Origin: Fictibacillus phosphorivorans
GTDB taxonomy: Bacteria > Bacillota > Bacilli > Bacillales > Fictibacillaceae
Assembly: GCF_001619875.1 (NCBI RefSeq)
Contig: NZ_LRFC01000008.1
Span: forward strand, 62,001 to 126,000
DNA length: 64,000 nt
Direction: 5' to 3'
This document shows, one piece after another, positions 18,782 through 27,667 of this stretch. The notes beneath the pieces were generated by a model. The model was not told the DNA's origin, made no database searches, and saw nothing but the letters and a program-made list of their open reading frames with translations. The position numbers were made by a program, and so were the translations under genes. The number at the start of each line of letters is the position of its first letter. Positions within the stretch are counted from its first letter, which is position 1.

Positions 18782-18912
18782 GTTGATTTGCGTTCCAAAT
18801 GCCCGCTTTCCGCGGGGCAGGGCGGTGAGCCACATTTGTACGTTTCACTCTTAAGTGTCTCACCTGCCCGCCTGTCCTAGCCGAGAGTCTCGCATCTTAC
18901 ACTCCAATCAAC
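18782..18912 (-). repeat. Dispersed foldback repeat, copy C
   Basis: On the minus strand it runs from GTTGATTGGAGTG to AATCAACTAC, with the same GGTGAGACAC...GTGGCTCACC core and A-type apical loop (GTGAAACGT). It lies about 60 bp upstream of the argC promoter. The flanking TTTGCATA...AAGTAG also resembles the flank of copy A. Confidence 0.9.
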
Positions 18913-18969
18913 AATCATAGAAGTCAAAATTTAAAACCAACCAACACTTTTTTGTAGTAAGGGTAATAA

Positions 18970-19013
18970 AAAAACTGGCTTTATGGTCCGATAATCAAAC
19001 CACAAAAGCCAGT
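18970..19013 (-). terminator. Intrinsic terminator of the SDR gene
   Basis: On the minus strand ACTGGCTTT pairs with AAAGCCAGT across a loop holding a second short stem (GGT/ACC), followed by seven T residues. Confidence 0.8.
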
Positions 19014-19028
19014 CCCAAATGTTATTTA

Positions 19029-19805
19029 TTATTGTCTTAAAAACCCGCCTTCTGAATGGATGATTTGTCCTGTGATCCACTCTGCTTCTGGCGATGCTAA
19101 AAACGCGATCAATTTTGCTGCATCTTCTGGTTGCCCGACTCTTCCTAGCGGAAACTTTGGCAGTAGAACGTTTCGCACATCCTCAGTCATCCAGCCTGTA
19201 TCTGTCGGACCAGGATTAACCGCATTAACTGTAATGCCTTTATGTCCGATTTCAGCTGCCATCGTGACTGTGAGCGCATCGATCGCTCCTTTTGTTGCAG
19301 CATATGCGAGCTCACCTGCCATCGGGCCTTTTGACTGACCTGAAGTTAGATGAATGATGCTGCCTCTTTCCCCTGTAAAACGCTTTGCAAATTCTATGCT
19401 TATAAGGGTCGTAGCCCGAACGTTGATCTCATAATGAGAATCAAGAATTTCACTCGTTGTATCTTCCCACTTATGATTTTTTGAAAAACAAGCGTTGTTG
19501 ACAAGAATACTTGGTGTGCTTAATTGTTGACCCACTTTTTCAAAAAGTAATGGAATATGGTTAGAAACACTCAAGTCAACTTCTTCATAAACAGCCTTCA
19601 CGCCATGCCTCTGAATTTTTTCAACAAGGCGATCGGGGTCATTTTGATGATTGCCTGCATGAATATCCTTGTCATATGTACCCCATGTCGTAAAATAGAT
19701 ATTTGCTCCTCGTTTAGCGAGCTGTAAACAAACCGCTGCTCCAATTCCATTCAATCGGCTAGCCCCTGTGACAATAGCTGTTCTTCCTTCTAAAGAACGA
19801 TTCAG
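19029..19805 (-). CDS. Short-chain dehydrogenase/reductase with probable CTG start
   Basis: NAD(P)-dependent SDR of unknown substrate. The frame must extend upstream of the TTG at 19754, because the codons before it spell the missing nucleotide motif TGASRLNGIG. The only start that fits a ribosome site is CTG at 19805, seven bases after TAAGGAGGG, giving 258 aa. The rest is normal: VNNAC, catalytic YAATKG and a C-terminal GG-x-L end. It lies directly downstream of a hydroxyacid dehydrogenase whose stop codon is part of the ribosome site. Confidence 0.85.
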   Translation of the reverse strand: MNRSLEGRTAIVTGASRLNGIGAAVCLQLAKRGANIYFTTWGTYDKDIHAGNHQNDPDRLVEKIQRHGVKAVYEEVDLSVSNHIPLLFEKVGQQLSTPSILVNNACFSKNHKWEDTTSEILDSHYEINVRATTLISIEFAKRFTGERGSIIHLTSGQSKGPMAGELAYAATKGAIDALTVTMAAEIGHKGITVNAVNPGPTDTGWMTEDVRNVLLPKFPLGRVGQPEDAAKLIAFLASPEAEWITGQIIHSEGGFLRQ

Positions 19806-19817
19806 TACAGTCCCTCC

Positions 19818-20783
19818 TTATGTAACAGGTGTTTCAGGCTCTTTTCCGTTCAGTATATTGACAATATTTCTGCAGGCTAGTTCAGCCATTTTCATTCTGG
19901 TTTCTACACTTGCACTGCCGATATGCGGGAGAGCTACCACTTGCTTCATCATCAATAATGAGTGTTTGGGGTCGATTGGTTCTTTTTCAAAAACATCCAG
20001 TCCTGCACCAGCGATTGTTTTGTTTTGAAGTGCTTCAATAAGTGCGCTCTCATCTACTGCTGCTCCCCTTCCGACATTGATAAAGATTGCACTTTCCTTC
20101 ATACTCTGAAAAGCTTCTCTGTTAAACATTCCTTTTGTTTCAGCGGTTAATGGAGCTAATGAGACAACAAAATCTGATTGCTTTAAGAGCTCATGAAAAT
20201 CTTTATATTCGGCATTAAGTGAAACTTCAGCTTCAGGCTTGCGATTTCGATTGTGATACAAAATTTTCATATCAAACCCTTTTGCCCGTCTTGCTACTGC
20301 TTCTCCGATCCTTCCCATCCCAACGATACCAATCGTTTTGTGATGAACATCGGCTCCAGCGAGCAATAAAGGACCCCAGCTGTTCCATTTTCCTTCTTTT
20401 ACATAATTGGCCGATTCAACGATTCTTCGGGCTGTTGCGAGAATTAAAGAAAATGCCAAATCTGCTGTAGAGTCTGTTAATACATCTGGTGTGTTGCAAA
20501 CTGTAATGCCTAGATTGCTTGCTGTCTTTATATCAATGTTGTCGTATCCGACCGCAAGATTGGCTACTACTTTAAGTGATGAAGCTTGCTGTAGCAATTC
20601 AGCATCAAAGTTGTCCGAGAGCATCGTGAGTAATCCGTCTGCTTTTCGTGCCTCGGCTAAGAGTACATCTCGAGGAACCGCTTCCTCTTCATGTGGCCAC
20701 ATTTTGACTTCTGCTATTTGATTCAATTCAACAAGTGTTTCATCGGGTAATTTTCGTGTAATAAAAACATATGGTTTTTGCAT
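19818..20783 (-). CDS. D-2-hydroxyacid dehydrogenase (glyoxylate/hydroxypyruvate reductase type)
   Basis: NAD(P)H-dependent reductase of 2-keto acids, 321 aa. The nucleotide motif GIVGMGRIG lies at residues 152-160; the catalytic arginine is in NVGRGAAVDE and the histidine in LPHIGSAS. Overall sequence is closest in style to bacterial glyoxylate reductases (GyaR/GhrB). It starts a two-gene unit with the SDR. The physiological substrate is not shown by sequence. Confidence 0.88.
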   Translation of the reverse strand: MQKPYVFITRKLPDETLVELNQIAEVKMWPHEEEAVPRDVLLAEARKADGLLTMLSDNFDAELLQQASSLKVVANLAVGYDNIDIKTASNLGITVCNTPDVLTDSTADLAFSLILATARRIVESANYVKEGKWNSWGPLLLAGADVHHKTIGIVGMGRIGEAVARRAKGFDMKILYHNRNRKPEAEVSLNAEYKDFHELLKQSDFVVSLAPLTAETKGMFNREAFQSMKESAIFINVGRGAAVDESALIEALQNKTIAGAGLDVFEKEPIDPKHSLLMMKQVVALPHIGSASVETRMKMAELACRNIVNILNGKEPETPVT

Positions 20784-21057
20784 CCGCTTTCACTCCTTAT
20801 TGTTATTTTCTCATGTGGTGGTAAGAAAATAAAGCAATCGAGTCCGGAATGATTGCATTTCTGTAAGGAGCATTTAATTCTGTCAAAAATGGGATAAAAA
20901 ATTTTATATACGCATTTATGCTGCTTATATACGTATTTATGGAGGTTATCTACGGATATATTAGAGATTACTACGTAAATAGTAAAGAGTGTTCTTCTTT
21001 TATGAACATCCTCCTAATTTGTTTGCCTTGCACGAACAAAAAATCTCTTCTAGCAAC
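20784..21057. other. AT-rich intergenic stretch
   Basis: Holds the start region of the hydroxyacid dehydrogenase gene and, near 20905-20940, a two-fold repeat (TATATACGCATTTATG, TATATACGTATTTATG). Short open frames here lack ribosome sites and are not supported. Nothing else is recognised. Confidence 0.6.
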
Positions 21058-21112
21058 AAAAAAGAAGAGGTGGACCTCAAAGCAGAACGTTTTGAGTCAC
21101 CTCTTCTTTTTA
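21058..21112 (-). terminator. Intrinsic terminator of yutH
   Basis: On the minus strand AAAAGAAGAGGTG pairs with CACCTCTTCTTTT around a structured loop and ends in a T run. It overlaps the last codons of yutH. Confidence 0.8.
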
Positions 21113-22132
21113 AATCATCGGAACGAGCCAGTCGACTACCGGGATATTTAATTCTCGAACTGGCAGGCCGATGGATCTAAAGAAACTTTTAAGGAAGTAT
21201 TCATTTTGTTTTTCAAACGAGATTAAGTCAGTAAAGCGGCGTACATATAACTCTTTTCCTATATCTCTCTCATTAGCATAGTGGTCCTCAACCGTGTCAA
21301 AATATTGCGAAGGGAATAGCAGCCTTCCATAAAGAAGTCTCCAAGCCCCTTTTGATAATGGCTTAACTTTTTCGTATTCATCAATAAATTGTAAAACCTC
21401 GTGGCTTCTGAACTCTGGCTGATAAATTTTTTCGCGGATGCATTCTGCAACATCTCTCATCGGACTGTCTATAATCCAGCCAACTGGCAATTTAACAAAG
21501 CTGTTCGACGTTCTGATCCAGGAACGTTCAGTAAATCTGTCATAACAGATAGCCGCAGAGCCAATTCCCTTTGGTCCTCTTTCTAACTGATAATCCGTAA
21601 TGTATTGTATAGCGTTCTCTGCCATTCCCTCATAATACGGAAAGGTAGTTAGAAACAGTTCATCGAAATCGTTCTTTTGTTTTCTTGCTGATACTTCTGC
21701 ATATCTGTTATGCATTTCATCCACTCGATTGATCCACAACATTGGCCACTGGCCGTATGCAATTTGCTGAACAGGATAATATTGCTCTAGCCCTTTACCT
21801 CGTTTATGAAATTCGGCGAGTTCAGAACCTAGTTCAAAATTACGATGTTCCCCTTTTTTGTGCTCTACTTTAAAAATGATAACAGACTCACCATCAACAT
21901 AAGCGCTCGGCATGTTTGTTATGGTCGGCTGCAGCTCAGGGAGAAAATTTTCTCCCCGCTGCTGTAGATAGTCACTGATATATGACATTTCTTGCAGCTT
22001 TTCATAGGACATTTGCTGCTGCGGAATCACAATATATTGATTTCCCTTGCACGAGAATGTTCGGTAACCAGATTCAGATCTTCTGTCTTCACAAACCAGT
22101 TGATAGTGATGAAATATATCTCTTTCAAACAA
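21110..22132 (-). CDS. yutH: YutH, spore coat-associated CotS/kinase-like protein
   Basis: About 340 aa, related to the CotS/YsxE/YutH group of aminoglycoside-phosphotransferase-fold proteins found in the spore coat. The N-terminal half has the small kinase-lobe look (ESGYRTFSCKGNQYIVIP); the C-terminal half contains the GPKGIGSAAICYDRF segment typical of YutH. Classical catalytic aspartates are not obvious, so it may be a pseudokinase. The frame opens with GTG at 22147, but TTG at 22132 follows GGGGGGA at better spacing. It is divergent from yutG, as in B. subtilis. Confidence 0.82.
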   Translation of the reverse strand: MFERDIFHHYQLVCEDRRSESGYRTFSCKGNQYIVIPQQQMSYEKLQEMSYISDYLQQRGENFLPELQPTITNMPSAYVDGESVIIFKVEHKKGEHRNFELGSELAEFHKRGKGLEQYYPVQQIAYGQWPMLWINRVDEMHNRYAEVSARKQKNDFDELFLTTFPYYEGMAENAIQYITDYQLERGPKGIGSAAICYDRFTERSWIRTSNSFVKLPVGWIIDSPMRDVAECIREKIYQPEFRSHEVLQFIDEYEKVKPLSKGAWRLLYGRLLFPSQYFDTVEDHYANERDIGKELYVRRFTDLISFEKQNEYFLKSFFRSIGLPVRELNIPVVDWLVPMI

Positions 22133-22326
22133 AGGCGATCCCCCCACCCTTCAGCTTTCCAGCGGCTAATCGCTTAAAGATCATGAGCGTAACACCGCGT
22201 TTATGGATACAACATTGTATGCCCATATAGGCGAAGTGGTTAGCACTTTTTATAAATTCATAACTTTATCCTGAAAACATATACTATACAAAGCTAAGGA
22301 GACTAATCGAGAAAAGGAGTACAGGG

Positions 22327-22824
22327 ATGCCAAACAAAAAAGTGGAAAGAGTCGAAGAAACAGCACGTAAACAGCTGAACGAACGGGGCGTTACGGTAAA
22401 CGATATAGCTGAACTCGTTTATTTTCTCCAAGTCCCCTATCATCCTGATTTAAAAATGGATGTGTGCCGAGAAAATGTTGAAAGAGTCATTGCTAAACGT
22501 GAAGTACAGAATGCCATTCTTACAGGCATTGCACTTGATGTGTTAGCAGAAGAGAAAAAACTTGAACAGCCGCTTCAAGAAATATTGGCTCGAGATGAAA
22601 GTTTGTATGGAATTGATGAAGTGATTGCACTTTCTATCGTAAATATATATGGTTCGATCGGTTTTACAAACTACGGATTTATTGATAAACAAAAGCCCGG
22701 CATTTTAGAAAAGTTAAATGATAAAACAACTGGCAAGGTCCATACGTTTTTGGATGATATCGTGGGAGCTATTGCAGCTGCCGCATCCAGCCGATTAGCA
22801 CATCGGGCAGCAAATGAAGAATAA
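22327..22824 (+). CDS. yutG: YutG, phosphatidylglycerophosphatase A family protein
   Basis: 165-aa member of the PgpA/YutG family. Motifs are VYFLQVPYHPDLKMDVC, GIDEVIALSIVNIYGSIG and FLDDIVGAIAAAASSRLAHR. Unlike E. coli PgpA it lacks long transmembrane helices, so phosphatase activity on phosphatidylglycerophosphate is a family-level assignment only. Its own promoter region is shared divergently with yutH, and a terminator follows. Confidence 0.85.
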   Translation: MPNKKVERVEETARKQLNERGVTVNDIAELVYFLQVPYHPDLKMDVCRENVERVIAKREVQNAILTGIALDVLAEEKKLEQPLQEILARDESLYGIDEVIALSIVNIYGSIGFTNYGFIDKQKPGILEKLNDKTTGKVHTFLDDIVGAIAAAASSRLAHRAANEE

Positions 22825-22825
22825 A

Positions 22826-22874
22826 AATAAGGCTTAAGAACAAGAGGATTCTCTTTTGACTTAAGCCTTTTTTA
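22826..22874 (+). terminator. Intrinsic terminator of yutG
   Basis: AAGGCTTAAG pairs with CTTAAGCCTT across a 21-nt loop and is followed by a T run. It is symmetric enough to act on the opposite strand too. Confidence 0.8.
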
Positions 22875-22919
22875 TTTCTATCTATTGCTAGTCCACACAG
22901 GAACTTCATAAAATGCAGC

Positions 22920-23687
22920 TTATTTAATCTCCCACTCATCCAATCCGTTTACCGTATAAGTTGGATGCACATCTACTTCCTCTAGGTGTTTTTTTGTCGT
23001 CACACCTGTGTGTACAAGCAGTGTATCCATTCCCGCACGAATACCGGCCATAATATCCGTTTGGTAGTTGTCACCGATCATGAGTGTTTCTTCCTTCTTT
23101 GTTCCGAGCGTTTCCAGCGCCATCTCCATAATAATGGACTCTGGCTTACCAATAAACGTAGGTTCTGTTTGTGTAGAGACGGTAATTACAGACGTTAAAG
23201 ATCCATTCCCTGGCAGTAGCCCTCTTTCTGTCGGGAGGGCTATATCGCCGTTCGTAGAAATAAATGTTGCTCCGTTTCGAACCGCTAGACAAGCTTTTGC
23301 TAATTTTTCATACGTTATGGACCGGTCAATTCCGATAACGACAAAGTCTGGATTCTCTTCAACAAGCTGAAGCGCCTTTTCCTGCAACGCTTCTCTTATG
23401 CCATCTTCCCCGATACAATAAACAGATGCATTTTCTTTTAATTCTGCAATATAGTTTGCCGTTGCCATGCTTGTTGTGTAAACATGTTCAGCAGATGCTG
23501 GTATATCAAATCCTTGAAGCACATCAGCTACTTGTTTCTTCGTCTTGGAAGAGTTATTCGTTACAAATAGATACGGTAAATTTAGCTCGTTTAGTTTTTT
23601 AACAAATTCAACAGCCTCCATAATTCTTTCCGTTCCTCGATACATCGTTCCATCCAAATCAATCAAAAATCCTTTATATGCTTTCAT
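22920..23687 (-). CDS. yutF: HAD-IIA phosphatase, NagD/p-nitrophenylphosphatase type (YutF)
   Basis: Haloacid-dehalogenase-fold sugar or nucleotide phosphatase, 255 aa. Motif I DLDGTMYRG holds the nucleophile Asp10 and Asp12; motif II is VTNNSSKT and motif IV LMIGDNYQTDIMAG. The ATG at 23687 is preceded by AAGGAG at eight bases and is preferred to the upstream in-frame ATG at 23711. The natural substrate is unknown. Same position as yutF in B. subtilis. Confidence 0.9.
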   Translation of the reverse strand: MKAYKGFLIDLDGTMYRGTERIMEAVEFVKKLNELNLPYLFVTNNSSKTKKQVADVLQGFDIPASAEHVYTTSMATANYIAELKENASVYCIGEDGIREALQEKALQLVEENPDFVVIGIDRSITYEKLAKACLAVRNGATFISTNGDIALPTERGLLPGNGSLTSVITVSTQTEPTFIGKPESIIMEMALETLGTKKEETLMIGDNYQTDIMAGIRAGMDTLLVHTGVTTKKHLEEVDVHPTYTVNGLDEWEIK

Positions 23688-23758
23688 TCGATTCGCTCCT
23701 TCTATGTACATACATTTATCATTTTGCCCAGTGCAAAAAAAAACACACCTGAAGCCAT

Positions 23759-24415
23759 TTATACTTCAGATGTTTGCTTTTCTTCTTTTATAATATAGCT
23801 GCAATAATCTCCGCCTTTAGCCATGCATGTCTTCCGTTCTACATGGTCGGTTTGAAGCATGCGCTTAAACAATGAAAGTTCACATGAACAAGCTTGCTGA
23901 TACTCGTTTGCCACCATTGCAATAGGGCAGTTGTACTCTGTTAATACATACGTACCGGGATTTTCTCCCTGTTTCCAATCAACCATGTATCCTGCTTCAT
24001 TCTGAATGTTGGCAAGTTCGTTTACCTTCTGTTCGAAATCAGAAAGCATATTCATTCGATCTTTGTATTTATCCTGCAGACGGTTTTCACGTCTTTTAAA
24101 TAATAGATCTACTGTTTCTGTTCCACTCACATCTTCAATATCATTTAAAAATTCCACTGTAAGTCCCGAATAGTTTCGTGGAAATTGTTCGTCCCCGCTA
24201 GCCGTTAGATGATAAAAATGGATTGGTCTTCCCATGGCTTGCCGCACCAGCGTGGTTTCAATAACATGGTCTCGCTCTAATGTGTTAAGGTGGCGCCGAA
24301 CGGCCATTTCTGTTATGCCAAGGGATTTTGCCATTTCTGTCACAGTCATCCGTTTATTTCTCTTTAAAAGATAGATGATTTCATCACGGGTTGAGGTGTG
24401 ATTCTTCATGGTCAT
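23759..24415 (-). CDS. SufR-like Fe-S transcriptional regulator
   Basis: DeoR-type winged-helix regulator with a C-terminal cysteine domain. The N terminus has a helix-turn-helix (MTVTEMAKSLGITEMAVRRH). Counting from the upstream ATG at 24433, cysteines 169, 182, 184, 203 and 211 form the pattern CP...ACSCELSLF...VERKTC...DYCSY, which matches SufR-type proteins that hold an Fe-S cluster. The start is ambiguous: 24415 is preferred, with AAGGA five bases upstream. It may sense cluster status and control suf or Fe-S genes; this target is inferred. yutF lies downstream on the same strand. Confidence 0.8.
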   Translation of the reverse strand: MTMKNHTSTRDEIIYLLKRNKRMTVTEMAKSLGITEMAVRRHLNTLERDHVIETTLVRQAMGRPIHFYHLTASGDEQFPRNYSGLTVEFLNDIEDVSGTETVDLLFKRRENRLQDKYKDRMNMLSDFEQKVNELANIQNEAGYMVDWKQGENPGTYVLTEYNCPIAMVANEYQQACSCELSLFKRMLQTDHVERKTCMAKGGDYCSYIIKEEKQTSEV

Positions 24416-24495
24416 CACCATCCTTGTTACCATTTTACCGCAAAAATAAGAAAACGTACATTTTTATATAAAAAAGTATAAAAACTATGTTTACA

Positions 24496-24936
24496 TTATT
24501 CGGGCAAGAAGGCTGATACAGGTCCGAGTTCCTCTTCTAAGTAACGTTTAATGTGTAATGGAAATGCCTCTAGTTCTTGTAGGTGTTTATTCAGCGTATT
24601 GTATATTTCTTTTACATCTGCAGAAGTATATTCCTGTACAAGTGATTTGCGTAGATTTACGACTTGCTTCAAAGAAAGAGCTTCTTCATTTGGAATGACT
24701 TTTTCATCGATTAAGATATCGAGAATGTCTTCAAAGCTTCCAGGATCACGCATAATAAATCCATCGATAATCATGTTTCCAACATCCATCATCGACTCGA
24801 TCAATAAGTGTCCGATTCTTTCTAAAGCCAGTACTTCCAACCGCTCTTCTGGTAAGGACATTTCTTTAAATGTCTTTAATAAATCATTCATATACACTAA
24901 ATGTTCATTGATTTTCTTTCGATCAACAAAATACAT
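24496..24936 (-). CDS. yutE: YutE, DUF86/HepT-like protein
   Basis: 146-aa helical DUF86 protein. HepT toxins of this fold carry an R-x4-6-H RNase motif; here the matching segment reads LRKSLVQEY, with Arg96 kept and the His replaced by Gln101 or Glu102. No MntA-type nucleotidyltransferase antitoxin is adjacent. It therefore looks like a domesticated, probably non-toxic member conserved in the yut cluster. The start at 24936 follows AAAGGTG, better than the open-frame ATG at 24963. Confidence 0.85.
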   Translation of the reverse strand: MYFVDRKKINEHLVYMNDLLKTFKEMSLPEERLEVLALERIGHLLIESMMDVGNMIIDGFIMRDPGSFEDILDILIDEKVIPNEEALSLKQVVNLRKSLVQEYTSADVKEIYNTLNKHLQELEAFPLHIKRYLEEELGPVSAFLPE

Positions 24937-25045
24937 AGTCATCACCTTTTGTAAGTTTCTCAAGTAAAGTGTAACATAAAGTAGGAGCCATCATGATTAC
25001 CTCATATGAAAATTTGGTGATGTATTATTGGAGGAGGAGCAAAGA

Positions 25046-25315
25046 ATGAGTGAAGAGACTTTTTTCTTATACGATGATAAGGAAACAACCGAAACACGTT
25101 TTGTGAGTTTTATGGGAAGAAATACACGTTTTGACTTAGCCATCGTAAAAACAACACGTCATTACGGGAAGTCGCTTGTTTTAAACATGCTCGGAAGTCA
25201 TTACGCCATTATTGGACAGGACGATTTAGAAGAAGAGGGCTACTTAGAACATGCGTTTAATTTAACCGAAGAAGACGCGATGGAACTTCGTGACTTTTTA
25301 GCTGATGTCGTTTAA
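25046..25315 (+). CDS. DUF3055 (SAV0927-family) protein
   Basis: 89-aa acidic cytoplasmic protein of a conserved Firmicutes family without known function. It starts at the ATG at 25046, right after GGAGGAGGAG; the TTG at 25028 is inside the ribosome site. No motif suggests an activity. It is divergent from yutE and followed by another small gene. Confidence 0.8.
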   Translation: MSEETFFLYDDKETTETRFVSFMGRNTRFDLAIVKTTRHYGKSLVLNMLGSHYAIIGQDDLEEEGYLEHAFNLTEEDAMELRDFLADVV

Positions 25316-25407
25316 GTCTTAATCAAAATGTACCAAGAAAAAATCATGCTCTATGGGACACACTTTAGATAAGGATATGTTCTTATCCTAAACTGGCCTA
25401 TGAGAGG

Positions 25408-25704
25408 ATGGTTTTTTTGTTCGAAAAAGAGAAAAGGCAATACACTGATTTTTCGAATGTGGAGACCGGTCGTAATTATGTACTTCCCGAGGATTTGCCT
25501 GAGGGGCCTTATGGCTCACCCATTAAAAGAGCTCTAGGGAAATCGACCCCTTGGAGAGAAGAACAGCGATATTATAGTGCCTTTAACTATGAAAACAAAA
25601 ACCTTCATGCTGGACTGGAAAGACAGGATCCTGGAGCGCATCCGACACATGATGACCCAGAATACCATACAGAGCAGCCATATGATGATTCTCGAGGCTC
25701 ATAA
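25408..25704 (+). CDS. Small charged protein of unknown function
   Basis: 98-aa hydrophilic protein with no signal peptide or membrane segment; rich in Tyr, Pro, His and acidic residues, so probably poorly folded or a partner-binding protein. The in-frame TTG at 25417 is better spaced from AGAGGA than the ATG at 25408, so translation may start there. A terminator follows. Similar short 'cytosolic' proteins occur in Bacillaceae, but I do not recognise a named family. Confidence 0.7.
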   Translation: MVFLFEKEKRQYTDFSNVETGRNYVLPEDLPEGPYGSPIKRALGKSTPWREEQRYYSAFNYENKNLHAGLERQDPGAHPTHDDPEYHTEQPYDDSRGS

Positions 25705-25708
25705 ATAA

Positions 25709-25735
25709 AAACCCCTGAATCCGACTCAGGGGTTT
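25709..25735. terminator. Bidirectional terminator between converging genes
   Basis: AAACCCCTGA pairs with TCAGGGGTTT around a 7-nt loop. T-rich sequence follows on the plus strand and A-rich sequence precedes it, so it can serve the small plus-strand gene and yutD. Confidence 0.85.
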
Positions 25736-26001
25736 ACTTTTTTTACTACAAAATACGGACAACCGAAATTGCAATATTCATAAATGTATTCCGGCAACGT
25801 GCTGATTTTCGTATCGAACGTAGCCTTTTCATGGTTATCCTCAAAAAAACCGCGAAGTCGAAGCTGTTCGTATCCGAGATCACCAACAATATAATCGTAT
25901 TTATGTAATATCTCACTGTAGCGCGCTTTAAATTGTTCCTCATTAAAGGCTTCACGTACATCTTCAATCACTTCATAGGAATAATTACCAACTGTAATCA
26001 A
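25726..26001 (-). CDS. yutD: YutD family protein (DUF1027)
   Basis: 91-aa conserved Bacilli protein. The segment EYIYEYCNFGCPYFVVKK has a CxxxC pair near the C terminus, and IVGDLGYEQLRLRGFF is typical for the family. No function is known. It converges on the preceding small gene through a shared terminator and is divergent from yutC. Confidence 0.85.
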   Translation of the reverse strand: MITVGNYSYEVIEDVREAFNEEQFKARYSEILHKYDYIVGDLGYEQLRLRGFFEDNHEKATFDTKISTLPEYIYEYCNFGCPYFVVKKVNP

Positions 26002-26121
26002 AAATGCTTCACCTCATTTCCTGATACTTATTTTACCATGTTTGTGCCTTTTACAGCCAACAATTTCTTTGTAAAGTAATTTCATTTCAGGTCATTCTAA
26101 TAAATAAGGAGGTGAACAGCT

Positions 26122-26733
26122 ATGAAAAAATTAGGAATGCTTTTATTGATCAGCATCGTGCTCTCTGGCTGCGGCGGTGATGACCAAAAGAAAATGGGTC
26201 AGGAATATAAATTCTCAAAAACAAATGTAAAAGACGAGAATCGGATTGGCAACAATATGAACTATGGGGATTTTGGATATATGCGTCATATGTCCGGGGA
26301 TAAAGTAAAAACAGGCAACGCCGTTCCATACTTAAATCGCCAAAAGCTTGCAGATATGATTTCAGATATGGTTCTTCAATTACCAGATGTTAAAGATGTC
26401 GGCACATTAGTTACAGACGAAGAGGTATTAATCGGATACAAGACAACAAACAAAGATCGAAACGCTGCTGCAGATCAAGTAAAGATGACTGCTTTCTCGG
26501 TTGTACCAAGGTACTATCACGTATACGTATCAGATGAAAAAGGCATGATCGACAAGATCGAGCAGTATCAATCATTAAATAATGATACGGAACAAATTGA
26601 AGGGATTATGGACCGCTTGATTCAACAAATGAAAAAGGCGCCTCAAGGCAAGAAATGGAACTACGGAGAAAATGAGAACGGTGAGATGAACGGGGAAACC
26701 AATAATATGCGCAGTGAGATGGAAGGTAAATAA
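26122..26733 (+). CDS. yutC: YhcN/YlaJ-type sporulation lipoprotein YutC
   Basis: 203-aa lipoprotein: signal peptide with lipobox LSGC (Cys17), then the YhcN/YlaJ domain, seen in the segment MISDMVLQLPDVKDVGTLVTDEEVLIGY. Such proteins are made in the forespore or found in the spore inner membrane. The C-terminal 30 residues are polar and rich in Asn, Glu and Met. AAGGAGGTG precedes the ATG. Role beyond sporulation association is unknown. Confidence 0.85.
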   Translation: MKKLGMLLLISIVLSGCGGDDQKKMGQEYKFSKTNVKDENRIGNNMNYGDFGYMRHMSGDKVKTGNAVPYLNRQKLADMISDMVLQLPDVKDVGTLVTDEEVLIGYKTTNKDRNAAADQVKMTAFSVVPRYYHVYVSDEKGMIDKIEQYQSLNNDTEQIEGIMDRLIQQMKKAPQGKKWNYGENENGEMNGETNNMRSEMEGK

Positions 26734-26764
26734 AAACCAGAAGCAGTTCGTTTGCTTCTGGTTT
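26734..26764. terminator. Bidirectional terminator between yutC and lipA
   Basis: AAACCAGAAGCA and TGCTTCTGGTTT form a perfect 12-bp stem with a 7-nt loop, with T-rich flanks on each strand. Confidence 0.88.
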
Positions 26765-26773
26765 CTTTTTAAT

Positions 26774-27667
26774 TTAGCTATTTTGTGCAGCTGCATTCAC
26801 TTGCTCATCTGCATGGTAAGAAGATCGTACAAGCGGGCCTGACTCACAGTGCTTGAATCCTTTAGAAAACGCGATATCGCGCAGTTGTTTAAACTCATCA
26901 GGTGTATAGTACTTTTGTACTTTAAGATGTTTTTTCGTCGGCTGTAAATATTGTCCGATGGTCATGATGTCTACATTGTTTGCACGAAGATCATCCATTG
27001 TTTCAATAATCTCTTCCCATGTTTCTCCAAGACCAATCATAAGACTGGATTTCGTTGGAATATTTGCATTCATTTCTTTTGCACGTCTTAAGAACTCCAT
27101 CGTTCTGTCGTACGTTGCACGTGCACGAACTCTTGGAGATAGTCGTCGAACTGTTTCGATGTTGTGGTTCATAATATCAGGTCTAGCATCCATTAATGTT
27201 TTAAGTGCATCAAAGTCACCTAACATGTCAGAAGGAAGAACTTCAATGGAACAGAATGGGTTACGTGCACGAACGGCACGAACCGTCTCAGCAAAAACAT
27301 GAGCCCCGCCATCCTTAAGATCGTCACGCGCTACAGCTGTAATAACTACGTGTTTTAATCCCATTTGTTCAACAGATTCAGCAACACGTTCTGGTTCTTG
27401 CAGATCCAGTTCTGTTGGCAATCCTGTTTTTACTGCACAAAAACGGCATGCGCGTGTACAGATGTCACCAAGTATCATGAATGTAGCGGTTTTACGTACA
27501 GCCCAGCATTCGTGAATGTTTGGGCATTTTGCTTCTTCACAAACGGTATGTAGCTTTTTTTCACGCATCATTTTCTTAAGCTCTTTGTAATTCTCATTTG
27601 TGTTCAGCTTTATTTTTAACCACTCGGGTTTACGTACATATTCTTCTTTCTTAGCCATCATCATCAC
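26774..27667 (-). CDS. lipA: Lipoyl synthase LipA
   Basis: Radical SAM enzyme inserting two sulfurs into octanoyl groups on lipoyl-dependent enzymes. The auxiliary cluster ligands are Cys43, Cys48 and Cys54 ([12 protein letters not shown]); the radical SAM cluster is Cys70, Cys74 and Cys77 (CTRACRFC). Length 297 aa. Four successive ATG codons open the frame; the last, giving MAKKEEY, is best placed relative to GGGGTG. It is a client of the Fe-S machinery found in this window. Confidence 0.95.
   Translation of the reverse strand: MMMMAKKEEYVRKPEWLKIKLNTNENYKELKKMMREKKLHTVCEEAKCPNIHECWAVRKTATFMILGDICTRACRFCAVKTGLPTELDLQEPERVAESVEQMGLKHVVITAVARDDLKDGGAHVFAETVRAVRARNPFCSIEVLPSDMLGDFDALKTLMDARPDIMNHNIETVRRLSPRVRARATYDRTMEFLRRAKEMNANIPTKSSLMIGLGETWEEIIETMDDLRANNVDIMTIGQYLQPTKKHLKVQKYYTPDEFKQLRDIAFSKGFKHCESGPLVRSSYHADEQVNAAAQNS

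Noticed and set aside
18782-18912. Structured regulatory RNA of the arginine operon
   Set aside because: The sequence is a copy of the dispersed repeat and lies upstream of the argC promoter, so it is not in the transcript.
20918-21180. Overlapping short plus-strand frames near the yutH terminator
   Set aside because: They read through the terminator hairpin and have no convincing start signals for the full frames.
24496-24936. HepT/MntA toxin-antitoxin system
   Set aside because: There is no nucleotidyltransferase partner and the catalytic histidine is missing; the gene is a conserved yut-cluster member.
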